From Morella rubra (taxonomy: Eukaryota; Streptophyta; Magnoliopsida; Fagales; Myricaceae): a stretch of DNA of 64,000 nucleotides. The notes under the pieces were generated by a model that did not search any database, had not been told where the DNA came from, and saw nothing but the letters and a program-made list of their open reading frames with translations. The DNA lies in contig CM025852.1 in assembly GCA_003952965.2 (NCBI GenBank), positions 12,153,180 to 12,217,179 of the forward strand. Direction: 5' to 3'. The translations under genes and the position numbers were made by a program. Positions 31,513 to 42,599 of this stretch are shown here, in pieces. How positions within the stretch are numbered: the stretch's first letter is position 1; every line of letters begins with the position of its first letter.

Positions 31513-34071
31513 TGCTAAAAAAGAAGAAATTCCTAGCTTAACCATTAAGGTACTTTAAGCATTTGGTTACCATAGTTGAAGATTTATTTTATTTAAACCA
31601 ATTTTGGTTAATTTGGATGGTTAAATGAAATGATGGGTTTTGTTCTTCTTCTTCCCCAATCCCTCAAAGGGTTCAAATTCTTGTTGCAAGCATTTGTTCT
31701 TCGACTCTTTGATTTCTTTCTCATTTCAACACTGTTTCCTTTTATTTTTGTGGCTTTTCGTCTCCAACGCATAATTCTTGATGTTTCTCAGGGATTTCAT
31801 TCAATTAATGGCGTTAATGAAGGTTTGCGAAAGGGAGTTGAATGATATGTCGAAATGGGGGTTATACACTAATGTTTTGCCAAGAATTCTGGTCTCCCTT
31901 GCATATAAAAAAGGACTTCTCGCACACAGGTTATTTACACCTCTCAAATATGATTCTCTATCATTTTTTAAGATCTCTCTATCCCTCTCTAAATCAGTTC
32001 GGCCATTGTTGGTTTTGTTGCAACTTTCTTTGGTTATCTTGAATCACTGCAATGTGTGTGTTCTAGAGCAATTCTATTTTTGTAGCAAGTTGGGTAAGCT
32101 GAGCTACTATAATATTTTCTTCGAAAAATGATGAACAATGAAAAATATAATTTTTAATTTGAAAGATATTCTTCATAAACTGTTTTGTCAAAATAAGTTT
32201 TATTGCAAGATTATGTTATTCTAAAAACAAATGTGGAGTTTTGAAAGCATGCTGAAATTTGTTTATGCTGAACAGAATTTCATTTTCTGATTCTGATTTA
32301 TGTTATTATTTATTATACTATTTTCAAACCCTGAGTCAATGTTCATTATTAATACTATTACTACTGCTGTTAATAGCAACTTAATATTATGAGTGCACCC
32401 ATTCTATGGAGTGGTTTATGGGTTTCTCCCTAATGCACACTTGGCGTTCTTGCTAAGTTTTAGTAGGGTGAACTCCATTTACTGTTGACTTATTTTGGTT
32501 GCCGCCTGATAAGCCGTTGCATAATCCAACCACAGAGGTAAATGTGGCTTACTATTAATGCCAAAGGGAATTTTTTGTATTATTGGTAAAGCTATCTATA
32601 ATTGTGAATTTCTTGTTAGTCCAAGGATTAAGGTAACCCAAGAGGGAGGGTGAATTGAGTTTCCAAACTTTTTCACTTTTAACCCTTAAATTCGTGTTTG
32701 CTAATTTAGCACAAATATATAGATGCGATAAGAGAATAAGTGCTAAATATAAAAAGTAGGAATAGAGAACCAAACATGTGATTTTTAGGTGGTTTGGCAA
32801 ACCCGCCTACATCCACCCCTCAAGCTCCTTTACCGAGCCTTGAAGTTTTCCCACTATCTTTCAAATAGTGTACACACTAGCTTTCCGGGTGCTAGAGAAT
32901 CGTCCAAGTATTTTCCCGGGCTCAAGACTCACAACCAACCAAGCTTGAGATATACCCTCTCTTAGCTTCTTCTTTAGTGAACAAACTCACTAAAGGAATC
33001 ACCTCTTATGGATAGGAATATTACAAGAATAAACTCTCTCAAAGAGTGGATATGAAAATGGAAAGCTCTATCTCTTTTGATTCACACAATGACAAGATAA
33101 GAAAGTGTAATTTGTGTGAATGATATGAGAAATATGGAATAGAAGGTTTAAGATATTTCTCAAGCTATGTAAAATGATATGTGGTCAAGCTTCTTGTTTA
33201 GAGACAATAGAAAGGTCTTTATATAGGCCACATGAGAAAACTAGCCGTTAGGAATTTTACCGTTGTGTACCTATTGATCGCTTCAGGGTTACGTTACCAA
33301 CTGTCATATTGTCAAAGCTCAACGGATTTGTTTCAAATCATAGATCGGTCGACCGCTACACCAAGCGGTCAAAGTTCGGTCGACCTCTTCAACTTAAGCA
33401 CATGATCCGGTTCATTTAAAACCACGATTTTGACCTTTAAAACATCCAATTTTAAGACTAACTTTTCATAAGTATATAAAGGTTTCGGGAGTTGATTGAG
33501 GATGTTTTGAAACCATTAAAAACATATTGATTTTCCAAGCAAGAGGTAAAACGGTTTATGCACGTTTAAAAGAATGCAAGTGTACAATTCAAATCCTTGT
33601 CAAAAGTGAAACTAAGAATTACAAGGTTATACCCTATGGTCTTGAATCTTTACTTTTGAGCTTCTTGCATCTTCTTGATCTTCAATCTTCTTGTCTTTGC
33701 TCTTTGATAATGTCTTTGTCTCTGAAGATGTCCATTTTGTAAACTCAATTCATTTATTGAAATCATCAAAATATCGATTGTGAACAAAAGCCAACATTTC
33801 TGATTTCGGAAAAGATTGTATTTTTATTATTGCTTGCTTGTCGCTTTAGAGATTGTCAAGGATTGAACCTCAGCTAGGTGGGATTGAGAACATCATTATT
33901 GGATTTCAAGGATTGACTAGAAAGCATGTAGGTGGGATAGATGAGAACATCATTTTGGATTTCTAAACTGTTATGTTTAAATTTATGAACATTATAGTTA
34001 TAATATGTTTTCTTCCGAATAAAGAAGTTAAAATTCTATTATTTATTTGTACTAATTTTTGGGGCATGACA
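31326..34071 (+). mobile_element. Solo LTR, family B (copy 1), with nested family A LTR
   Basis: It begins TATGATAACCTGGTCTTC (mutated TGTGATAACC) and ends TTTTTGGGGCATGACA. The target duplication is CTTTA at 31321-31325 and 34072-34076. Excluding the nested LTR it is about 1.56 kb. It matches the second copy (35206-36417) over TTTATTTTATTTAAACC, CTTCATAAACTGTTTTGT, TATTGCAAGATTATGTTATT and GAGTGCACCCATT. Excision joins ATCTTCTTTA to TGATGCTCAG, restoring the copia frame (DLLYDAQMG). Open frames at 31630 and 31778 lie in the LTR and have no recognisable product. Confidence 0.88.
32614..33796 (-). mobile_element. Solo LTR, family A (copy 1), inside family B
   Basis: The segment is 1183 bp, TGTTAGTCCAAGG...GCCAACA, flanked by a perfect TTTCT target duplication (32609-32613 and 33797-33801). 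On the minus strand it starts TGTTGGCTTTTGTTCACAAT and ends CCTTAATCCTTGGACTAACA, matching copy 2. The centre contains GGTCGACCG and GGTCGACC motifs (about 33345-33385). Confidence 0.9.
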
Positions 34072-34076
34072 CTTTA

Positions 34077-34226
34077 TGATGCTCAGATGGGTGGTGATAA
34101 GCCACTCTTCTCAAAATGGTGAACCTATTGATGATGTTACAGAGTATAGACAAATTGTTGGTACTTTGCAATATTGTACACTTACTCGCCTTGAGATAGC
34201 CTACTCAATTAATCAGCTTTGCCAGC
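34077..34226 (+). pseudogene. Copia reverse transcriptase C-terminal piece
   Basis: The piece reads SSQNGEPIDDVTEYRQIVG then TLQYCTLTRLEIAYSINQLC. This is the block between the reverse transcriptase thumb and RNase H (YRxxVGxLxYLTxTRPDIxxAVxxxxQ). It is bounded on the left by the family B insertion and on the right by the family A insertion at 34227. Confidence 0.85.
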
Positions 34227-36673
34227 CGTTGGCTTTGTTCACAATCGGTATTTTAATCATTACAATAATGGACTAAGTTTAAAAACTAGACATCTTCAAA
34301 GACAGATATATTTTTATCAAAGAACCAAAACCAAGAAGATTGAAAGTTTTGAAGAAGCAAGAGTTCAAGGCTTGGAGACCATAGGGTATAATCTTGTAAG
34401 TTTTAGTTTCACTTTTGACAAGGATTTAAAACACACACTTGCATATCTTTCAAATCGTGCATAAATTATTATCATAAGTTTGATAACCAAAATGTGATTT
34501 AAGTGTTTTCAAATCATTCCTATATAAAATCAAAAACCACATTCATATTCTTGGGGAGTTGATTTTTGAAATTGAGTTTTAAAATGTGAAAAAAATGAGC
34601 TTTTGAATTATAGTAGCTACACAACTAAGTTATAGTGGTTGATTAGTTTATTACAGCGGTTGACCAACTTCGTGAAACGATCGATCAATCTCGGTAAAAA
34701 ATGACATTTTGGCCGTTGCACTGACAACTAGTTATAGCGGCTGATTGCTATAGTGAATTGGTCGACCAGTACATCATAATTATTTTTAATTGGCTACAAA
34801 AGGCTATTTTTCTCATACCCATTATATAAGGGATCTATTAAGGTATTTCTAACAACTCTTCAACATCGAAACATTTCATATACCTTAAGAGAATCTTCAA
34901 CATTCACACAATGACCCTTTCATATCCTTGTCATTGTGTGCAAAAGAGATAGAGTTTTTCATTTTCTACTACTCTTTTAGAAGTTAAATTCGTGTATCTG
35001 TTCATCAGAGTGATTCCTTGTTGTTTTAGTGAGGGGTTGTTCACTGAAAAGGAGCTTAAAGAGGGCATATCTCAAGTTCGGTTGGGTTGTGAGTGCTGAT
35101 TCTGAAAAATCATTTGAGTGGTAAGTGTTGAGCTCGAAAAAACCCTTGTAAGTCCTGTAGCACTCGGAAGCTAAAGTATAACTATTTGAAAGATAGTGGA
35201 GAAAATGTGATAACCCAGTTTTCTTTCCCAAAAAAAAAAAAAAAATTGCAAATGCTGGGAGTTGAAACCCAGACGCAGTTACCACTAAGCATGGCGTGCT
35301 CTTTCAAATTAATTATTTGTGTTCTGAGTTAATATGTAAAAGAAAATAAAGCATGATGATTCGAACTCTTGCATTGAAGAGAGGAAGATTTGCAACGTAA
35401 CCACTAGGGCGCTTCACTTGTATGGTTATTTTAATTGAAGGTTTATTTTATTTAAACCTATTTTAGTCTATTTAAAATTTTAAGTGAAATGGTGCGTTTC
35501 ACCTATCTTCTTCCCCAAACCTTAAAATCTTGATTTTTCTATCCTAGTTGTTGTTTCTTCAACCTTATAGTTTCTCTCTCATCAATTCAGGTAAGCATAG
35601 TTACTATATTATTTTCTTTGAAAAATGACAAACAATAAAAATAGAATTTTTGATTCCGTGAAAGACATTTTTCATAAACTGTTTTGTGAAAATAAGATTT
35701 ATTGCAAGATTATGTTATTTTGAAAACAAATGTGAAAGTTTGAAAGCGTACTGAAATATGTTTATTTCATATTTACTGTTATGAAATTCTTTCTCAGAGA
35801 TCTTGTTTTCTGCTGAATATAATTTTTGTTTCTGATTTTGAAGTCGGTTATTATCTATTATGTTGTTTTTAAACCCCGAGGCGATATTCTGTTACTGAAA
35901 CTATTACTGCTATTGTTGGTACCAACTTACCGCTACTGAGTGCACCCATTTTATAGAGTGGTTTTTGCATGGGTTTTTTCTTGGTGCACACTTGACTTTC
36001 TCGCTAAATCTTAGTAGGGTAAACTTCACTTACTGTTGACTTATTTCAGTTGGCGCTAGATAAGTCGTTGCATAACCTTGGGACAGGAGTGAATGTGGCT
36101 TATTGTTAATGCCAAAGGGGATTTTTCTGTATTACTGGTAAATCTATCTATAATTCTGAATTTCTAATTGCAAAAAATATTGTATTTATATTCGTTTATT
36201 TTATTCTCTGCTTACTAAGTTGTCGAACTCACTCCGTTATTATTTTTAAATTTTCAAAGTTTGTTGAATAACGTGTCAAGAGAATTTGTTTTGGTTTATG
36301 TTTTTTAATATTAAAGTTATAATAAGGTTTATTTCGAATAAAGGGAATAAATTTCATTAAATTATTTTTTTATCAAAAAGTTCACTCCTTGACTCTGCTG
36401 ATTTTTAGAGCGTGATAGAAAACCTGAAAACTCGAAAAGAAGCTTGAGGGGTAGATGTAGGCAGGTTACCGAACCACCTAAAAGTAATTGTGTTTGCTTT
36501 CTTTAATCCTTCTCTTTATGTTTAGCATTAATAATACTATTGTGATATTATTGCATATTTCATGTGCTAAGCTAGCTATTGCATTGATTTCTAAGCAAAC
36601 ACAAATTTAGGAGATAAAAAGTTTTAAAACTCTATTCACCATTTTCTTGGAATGCCTTAATCCTAGAATTACA
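34227..36673 (+). mobile_element. Solo LTR, family A (copy 2), with nested family B LTR
   Basis: It begins CGTTGGCTTTGTTCACAATC (TG mutated to CG) and ends CCTTAATCCTAGAATTACA. The flanks CCAGC (34222-34226) and CCGAC (36674-36678) resemble a degraded 5-bp target duplication. Without the inner LTR it is about 1.23 kb. Excision joins TTTGCCAGC to ATCTTCTTGCTCC, which restores NQLCQHLLAPT in the copia frame. Shared GGTCGACC-type words occur near 34650-34760. Confidence 0.85.
35206..36417 (+). mobile_element. Solo LTR, family B (copy 2), inside family A
   Basis: It is 1212 bp, from TGTGATAACCCAGTTTTC to TTTTAGAGCGTGATA, with a perfect GAAAA target duplication (35201-35205 and 36418-36422). It aligns with 31326-34071 in the same orientation. 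A short ORF on the minus strand at 34977-35285 crosses the junction and is spurious. Confidence 0.9.
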
Positions 36674-37243
36674 CCGACATCTTCTTGCTCCAACCTTCTT
36701 TGATTGGCAAGCAGCAAAGCGTGTCTTATGCTATCTAAAAGGCACCCGGATCTTCATTTGCAAGCTTATTGCGACCTTGACTGGGCTGGCAATCTAGATG
36801 ATAGGCGCTCTACAACTGGTTACGGAGTATTTATTGGCTCTTGTTTGATCTTGTGGTGTGTTAAGAAGCAAAATGTCATTTCTCGTTCCAGTATGGAGGC
36901 CGAATTTCGAGTGTTGGCTAAGGTGGTTGATGAGTTATATTGGCTTTGAATGTTTTTTTGTGATCTTGACATTCCTTTCTTCTCACCTCCGATTGTTTGG
37001 TGTAATAATCAAGGAGCTATGTCACTTGCATCTAATCCTATTTTCCATGCGCATATGAAGCACATCCAAGTTGATTTTAATTTCATTAGAGAAAAGGTTC
37101 TCAATCGTGATTTTTGTCTAACAATTTATTTCCTCCTTTGATTAGGTTGCAGACATCTTTAGAAAGGGTCTTAATTCTACTCGGTTTCAGTTCATAAAGG
37201 GCAAAGTCACGGTGATTGAGGCCCCCATTCGTTTGCGGAGAGA
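36674..37243 (+). pseudogene. Copia RNase H and 3' end of pol
   Basis: The open frame 36704-36949 reads AYCDLDWAGNLDDRRSTTGY, VFIGSCLILW and QNVISRSSMEAEFRVLAKVV, the RNase H motifs of copia elements (DxDWAG, RRSTSG, SSxEAEYxA). Past a stop, other frames give WCNNQGAMSLASNPIFHA, KHIQVDFNFIREKV and VADIFRKGL, matching the C-terminus (DNxSAxxLxxNPxxHxRTKHIxxDxHFIRE...DxxTKxL). It ends in a purine tract, GCGGAGAGA, at about 37235. Confidence 0.88.
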
Positions 37244-37560
37244 TGTCGACCAATCCTTATCAACGAAAAATACCGGTTGTTCCACGATGATAAACTTATC
37301 TTATCTCTTCCATTTGATTAATATATATTCAATTTCACTTGTCTTTATCTCTTTTATTAGATTAGCGTATATTCAAATTTTACTTATCTTATCTTCCATT
37401 AGTTTATCATGTATTTCATTTCTGTTTAGATTATCCTTTCCTCCAATGAAGGAAACCGTCATTGTGGCGACATATTTATGTCTCTTGGACCTTGGACCCG
37501 GTTTGTGGATTTTTGGTCCATGGGCTTGGAACTTGGTTGTTTGCGATGGACTTTGGTCCA
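37244..37560 (+). repeat. Probable 3' LTR remnant of the copia element
   Basis: It starts TGTCGACCAATCCTTATC right after the polypurine tract and has the AT-rich TTATCTTATCT, ATTAGATTAGCGTATATTC wording common in short copia LTRs. The matching 5' LTR was not found, so the right end is unknown. The frames at 37212 and 37373 in this interval have no recognisable product. Confidence 0.45.
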
Positions 37561-37849
37561 CATAACATTGTGAAGGATTTTATGCTCTCAAACTTTTCTT
37601 TTTCTAGGGAAGGGGGAAATTTATTATTTAAAAAAAAAAACTGAGTAGCTTTCCTATGGCGCCCTTTAAGTACTGTTCCATCATGTGTATTATTCTCCAC
37701 GTGTAACGTTCTTTCCCCAGAATATTTTTTTTTTTTTTTTTTGCCGTATTAAATCCTCGTCCAATTTGGCTCGCTCAAAACCTGTCACAGAACGGCCGGC
37801 AAAGCAACGAGCTCTCAGTCTTTCGAGTTTCGACACTCATCTGGAAGAA

Positions 37850-40800
37850 ATGGCTCTTCTTTCCACACAGCCACCGCACACCCTCACTTCTCCAAAATTC
37901 CTAGTTCCGGTAAACCACTTCGTCACCTGTTATCTCCCTCTGTCTCTTTCCCAAACTCTACAAATCAACTCCTCAGATCTTCACTCTCTGTCCCTGTCAC
38001 CCGCTCCTCTCTCTCTGACCCCTCCTCCTCCCCCAATCCCGACCCCCGGATCTCTGACGAGTGGGGAGAGCCGTCCGAACCCGTTCATGAGCCCGAATCC
38101 CCCCCGGACCCGCCAATGAACGAGGATGAGTGGGCGGCAGATGGTGCTGGTGTTACCGATGGTGCGGAGGAGGCGACCGACAAGCTGGTGGCGACGGAAG
38201 ATATCGGTAATGGTAGCCCCGCCGCCGCCAAGGATGGGGCTGATGTGGCGAGGGAAGATAAGTCCGGTAATAAGCTGGTGGAGTTGAAGCGCTGCTTGGT
38301 GGACAATACTTACGGGACCGAGTTTGGGTTCAGGGCTGGGCCGGAGGTGAGGGCCGAGGTCTCCGAGCTGGTCAATCAGCTGGAGGCGGCGAATCCGATT
38401 CCGGCGCCTAACGAGGCCCCGGGCGTTCTCGATGGCAACTGGATTTTGTTGTGAGTTCATTGCATTGCGGTTGCGTTCGATTTCATTTTTGTGGCCTAGT
38501 AGGAACAAAAAGTACATTAATCATGTGAACTCTTCGTATTCATTTAATATGTGAAGCATTTCTGTCTTTGTTTGTTTAGTTAGTAATTAGGCTTGAATTC
38601 GCTTTTAAGCTTAGCAAGAATGTGGCTGGCGGAAAAAAAGACTGCAAAGTGATGCTAACTCTGGTACAGAAATTTGGAATCGTTTGGTACTCTGAAAATA
38701 GAAAAAAAAGAGGACAAATTTGAAATCAGTCGTCTGCTTTTGGCTCGAAATAAAAGTGATCCTTGAATTGTTTAAAAACATAAAATCAGGGATTTTTTGA
38801 CAACATGTAGTTTTGAACTCCTCCCCCATGCGAAGGTCTCCGTTATTATTTTAATAACTTTTTTATTGTTTTTTATTTGAATTTAAAATGTTGCATTCAA
38901 TGTCAAAATTTTATGATCGGGGATATATTCGCGGAGGTCTTTAAAAATGGAAGAATTAATTGTATGTGTATTGAGACTAATTTTATTTTGAGAAAAACTT
39001 GTATTGATTTATCATAGAAGTAAAGATAAGATCAAGTATTTATCATGTTCTAAATCATCTTTATATGTCTTCCCAGGTGTGAAAAAATCGGGTGCCTTTC
39101 TTAGTTTTTTGCTTTTTCTTGATTGTGCTTGGTTTCATGTGTCGTCTCTAGTAAATTCTTTGTCCATTTTAGCATATTGGGTATTTAAGATTTGAGTTGG
39201 TTTTTGTCATGCTTATTGGGTCGTTGAAAGTTGGGTCTAAATGGCTGCTACGTTGTAGTAGCCCCGGTTGGCTCCCCCCAAAATTAATTTATTTTTTCTT
39301 TATATATGTATTTACCCCAAGCGGGCCAGGCCCACCCAAAAGCCTCAGCCCGCCCCCCCTTGTTCTGACATTATTCATTTTCATTTGAGATGTGTATGGA
39401 GAATGGTGTTCTACAGTGAATCCCTTTCTAAGGCTGGTATTTTCCCTCCAATGATCCCCAAAAATTTGCGGAATAAACTCATTCACAATGTTGTTAGAGT
39501 TGAATAGAAAACTCTAGGACAATGAAACAAGCTAAAGACTCTACATGAAAGGCTGATGCTGAGCTTGCTAGAGCCTAATCATTTGAGTGTTTTCCTTGCC
39601 ATTTTATATCCAGTTGAGTCATTTGTTGCACAATTTAAAGATATTTCCACATGATCGTTAACCCATTCACATATTATGTTTTACAAAAAGGATACCTTAA
39701 TGCAATCTCTATGATTTTTGTTGTCACTGTGACATTACATTTTACTAAATTTTAAGCTTTCAAGTTCTAAAGTTTGGTACGCTGAGTGTGGTACTTGCTC
39801 AGATTAATATGGGCATTGATGTTTGTGACTTGTCACTGTTTGTTTGATTAGTTGGTGCTCCATTGGTGTTTAGAACAACAAGAATTTAATCTTTAATGCT
39901 ATTACCACTAATTGGTTGACGAATTTTTGTTTTCTTTGTTTTATTTAGATAATGGATAAGTTTTTGATAAAAAAATTCAACCAACGTGGAGTCGTCTAAT
40001 ACTCATAACGTGGCTACTAATTCTGAAACGAATACTAGTTCGAAAAGATCTCGTCTTTTGTTTAGTCCGGATGATATTGTTGCTGACCTAAGGTTACGTA
40101 AACCATTGAAGAATATGATGTTGGGATTGGGGATCAAATTCGTAAGGAATATTTGATCAAAGGTCCTTTTCAACCGTTTGACCATGATTTTCCTAAGAAG
40201 CAATATGAGAAAACAATGAGGGGTTTGTTTTTAGTCCTTAATTTTCAATATTTTATTTTTAATTCCCAAGACACTTTTTTGCATTACATAGGAAAAAATT
40301 TGTCATTTTCCCATAGGAGTTTGTCCCTTTTCAAATTCATTCCTGGTTCCACCAATGGAGGGTGGGTTGTTGTATATGGTATTTAGAGCAATGTTTTCCT
40401 ACCATTGAACGTGTTTGGCATTGTAAAGAATCATGCAACAGACCTGAGTATCTTTGACTGAGGCTTATGCTGAGTTGAGTTCTAGATTCACAATTTCTGC
40501 TGGCAATAAAAAATGATTAGAAGGATGCCAGTTCTTGAGCTATTGTTCAATTTTTACTCTAGGTGGTCTATCTCGTATTGTAAAATTGAAAGATATTGGA
40601 TATTTTGTTCTTCATGATGCTTTAATAGAAATGGGTTATTTCCAATGTAAGAAGTGTTCAAGGAGGGCTTAACGTGTTTTGCTCTTGTTTTTTTTTTTCT
40701 TGTTTTTTGTGAAGGAAACAACTGCTTTTTAAAATTATTACTTGTTTGAGTTTAGGATGTAAGAGTGAAGGTGATTTGTGGTTGGAATTATGTCTTCAGG

Positions 40801-42599
40801 TTTCCATGATTGCAATTTTTTGTCTTATATAGTATAGGCTTTTGATTCACATCAATGGCATCATCCTCTCCATCAAAAAATACTCATCTGCTGTCGTCAA
40901 GTGCCATGGCATTGTAATGCCTTGAGTTCAACATGGGGTAGTAGATGAAGCAGGAGAGGAGAAGAAATGAAAAATGAGCTCTTGAGCCAAGTCCCACATT
41001 GAGACCGTACAAGGGGAACTGAGTGGGCACTTTCTTGTGGTGTTACAGTAATTATTTGTTAAACCAAATCAATTCATTAATTTCTATTCAAGGATCTTTC
41101 CTGTTTGATTATTCTGAAGTAAATGTTGAAATGGATGGTTATTATAGCCTTTTTGGCTAAGTTACTCGCACCTAACAAATTTGTGCTTTCCTATTCTCAC
41201 CTTAAGAAGTTATCATTTATTCATGAATACTGGGTTTTATTTTTGTCTGAACCATTCATGAACATTGGAAGTGTTAATTTCATTGCTGGGAATGTGCATA
41301 ACTGCCTTTGATGCCGTATCTGGACCAAGGTCAGTGATGGCACTTTTCACAGTAGAAGTTATTTATTGAGAGGCAAACTCACAGGTATTTCATTAGACAG
41401 CATCTGAAGGTAGAATCGTTTGAACTTCACTAGATAGAGTCCTTTATAGAAAGAGTTGTGAGGGACATCAGAGGAACTGGAAATTTAATCATTATGTTAA
41501 ATGGTTGCTTTCAGGCCGTTATTCTCTGTTTTTTTTTTAATTCGTTTTTTTCATTTGAAAGAATGTGACTTGTAGAGGAATATAAATTCAGTTCTATATG
41601 GATGTAGATGTCTTATTCAATGCTTTATGTAGCTGCTTTTTCTGGGTTTCATTTGGTAAAAGGAACACTGGAGAGGCCCTGGTGAAAATTGATAAAACTG
41701 GCTATTTTCTTTTTTTATTGTGGGCCGATGTTATTTATAAGTTTCATTTGGACTTGCACACCATAAGTTGTGTCCCTACCATTCAGGTACACTGCATTTT
41801 CTGAACTGTTGCCACTTCTCGCAATTGGGACATCCCCATTTCTAAAAGTAAAAGAGATACGCCAAGCAATTGACACCAGCAGTCTTACCATTACAAATTC
41901 TACCACGCTGTCCAGCCCTTTCGCTACTCTTTCATTCAGTGCATCTGCTACTTTTGAAGTTCGAAGTCCTTCAAGAATACAGGTATTGTTATGAGCTGTA
42001 GGTACTTGACCAAACAAATTTTCTGTGACAAGATGGAATCTGTTTTGAAAATATGGTACTAATAGTAATAAAAAACTCATTGGGTGAATCTTTGATTTAT
42101 TACCAATGAACTCACTGTAGTAATAAAAGATTATTGTCATTGTCATCTGCCCAACTAGGTGGTCACATTCTAAGGAATTTATAGATGGTGACCCGAGCAA
42201 TTATTTCAAGAACCATGTCTTGGGGAAATTTCTTGCGATTTATTGATGAGTATATAATCCCACTATCCTACACTTTAATATATTCAGGTAACATTTAAGG
42301 AAGGTACCTTTCAGCCTCCACAGATTAAATCAAGTGTTGATCTCCCAGAAAATGTGAATGTTTTCGGGCAGCAAATCAATATATCGCCTGTGCAGCAATC
42401 CCTTGGTCCGCTGCAGGATGCAGTAGCAAGTATAGGACGAGTCATATCTGGTCAGCCGCCTCTCAAAGTTCCCATTCCAGGTGATCGTACTAGTTCCTGG
42501 CTTCTTACTACGTACCTTGACGAGGATATTCGAATTTCAAGGGGAGATGGTGGTCTATTTGTGCTTGTCAAAGAAGGGAGTCCGCTTCTTGCTCAGTAG
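37850..42599 (+). CDS. Plastid lipid-associated protein / fibrillin (PAP3/FBN2-like), three exons, one apparent frameshift
   Basis: Exons are 37850-38450, 41787-41982 and 42288-42599, with donors GTGAGT and GTATTG and acceptors TTCAG. The protein is a plastid fibrillin of about 369 residues. It has a Ser-rich transit peptide, an acidic linker with ISDEWGEP and EDEWAADG, then ELKRCLVDNTYGTEFGFRAG, the lipocalin-like PAP domain (YTAFSELLPLLAIGTSP, FEVRSPSRIQVTFKEGTFQP), and the conserved end SSWLLTTYLDEDIRISRGDG. Fibrillins bind plastoglobule and thylakoid lipids and help protect photosystems under stress. The start ATGGCTCTTCTTTCC is out of frame with the rest of exon 1. One more T in the CTTCTTT run would give MALLFHTATAHP in the main frame, and would make the exons total 1110 nt, divisible by three. 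So either one base was lost or the assembly has an error. The ORF without that base ends at 38119. Confidence 0.88.
38451..41786 (+). other. Long first intron of the fibrillin gene
   Basis: The 3.3-kb intron carries no exon of the gene. It contains a decayed hAT/TTF zinc-finger piece (39955-40215), a CCCACCCAAAAGCC..CCCCCCCTTG stretch near 39335, and T-runs. Nothing else is recognisable. Confidence 0.6.
39955..40215 (+). pseudogene. hAT-related TTF-type zinc-finger protein fragment
   Basis: Frames shift, but the order is recognisable: MDKFLIKKFN, then FEKISS, LFSPDDIVADL-like, VGIGDQIRKEYLIKGPFQ and PFDHDFPKKQYEK. This matches the N-terminal part of plant TTF-type zinc-finger (ZMYM-like) hAT transposase relatives, which have a YLxKGPCQPxxHDFPxxxFG block. 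The zinc finger proper and the hAT catalytic core do not follow. It lies on the sense strand of the fibrillin intron. Confidence 0.65.

Larger units (their letters stand above)
25325..37243 (+). mobile_element. Copia element, pol in four pieces, with nested insertions
   Basis: The pol blocks at 25368-26158, 29385-30900, 34077-34226 and 36674-37200 are collinear and on the plus strand. They read pre-integrase, integrase, reverse transcriptase and RNase H in the correct order. The gaps are a gypsy element (26159-29379), a tandem duplication, a solo LTR of family B (31326-34071) and a solo LTR of family A (34227-36673), each of which hosts or contains another element. Removing them rejoins the codons around each junction or nearly so. 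A purine-rich GCGGAGAGA just before TGTCGACC at 37244 marks the likely 3' LTR start. Confidence 0.85.

Noticed and set aside
37981-38517. 178-codon minus-strand open frame
   Set aside because: It is antisense to fibrillin exon 1, whose GC-rich codon usage opens the opposite strand. The sense translation is clearly the gene.
41715-42200. 161-codon minus-strand open frame
   Set aside because: It is antisense to fibrillin exon 2 and intron 2. No homology is recognised.
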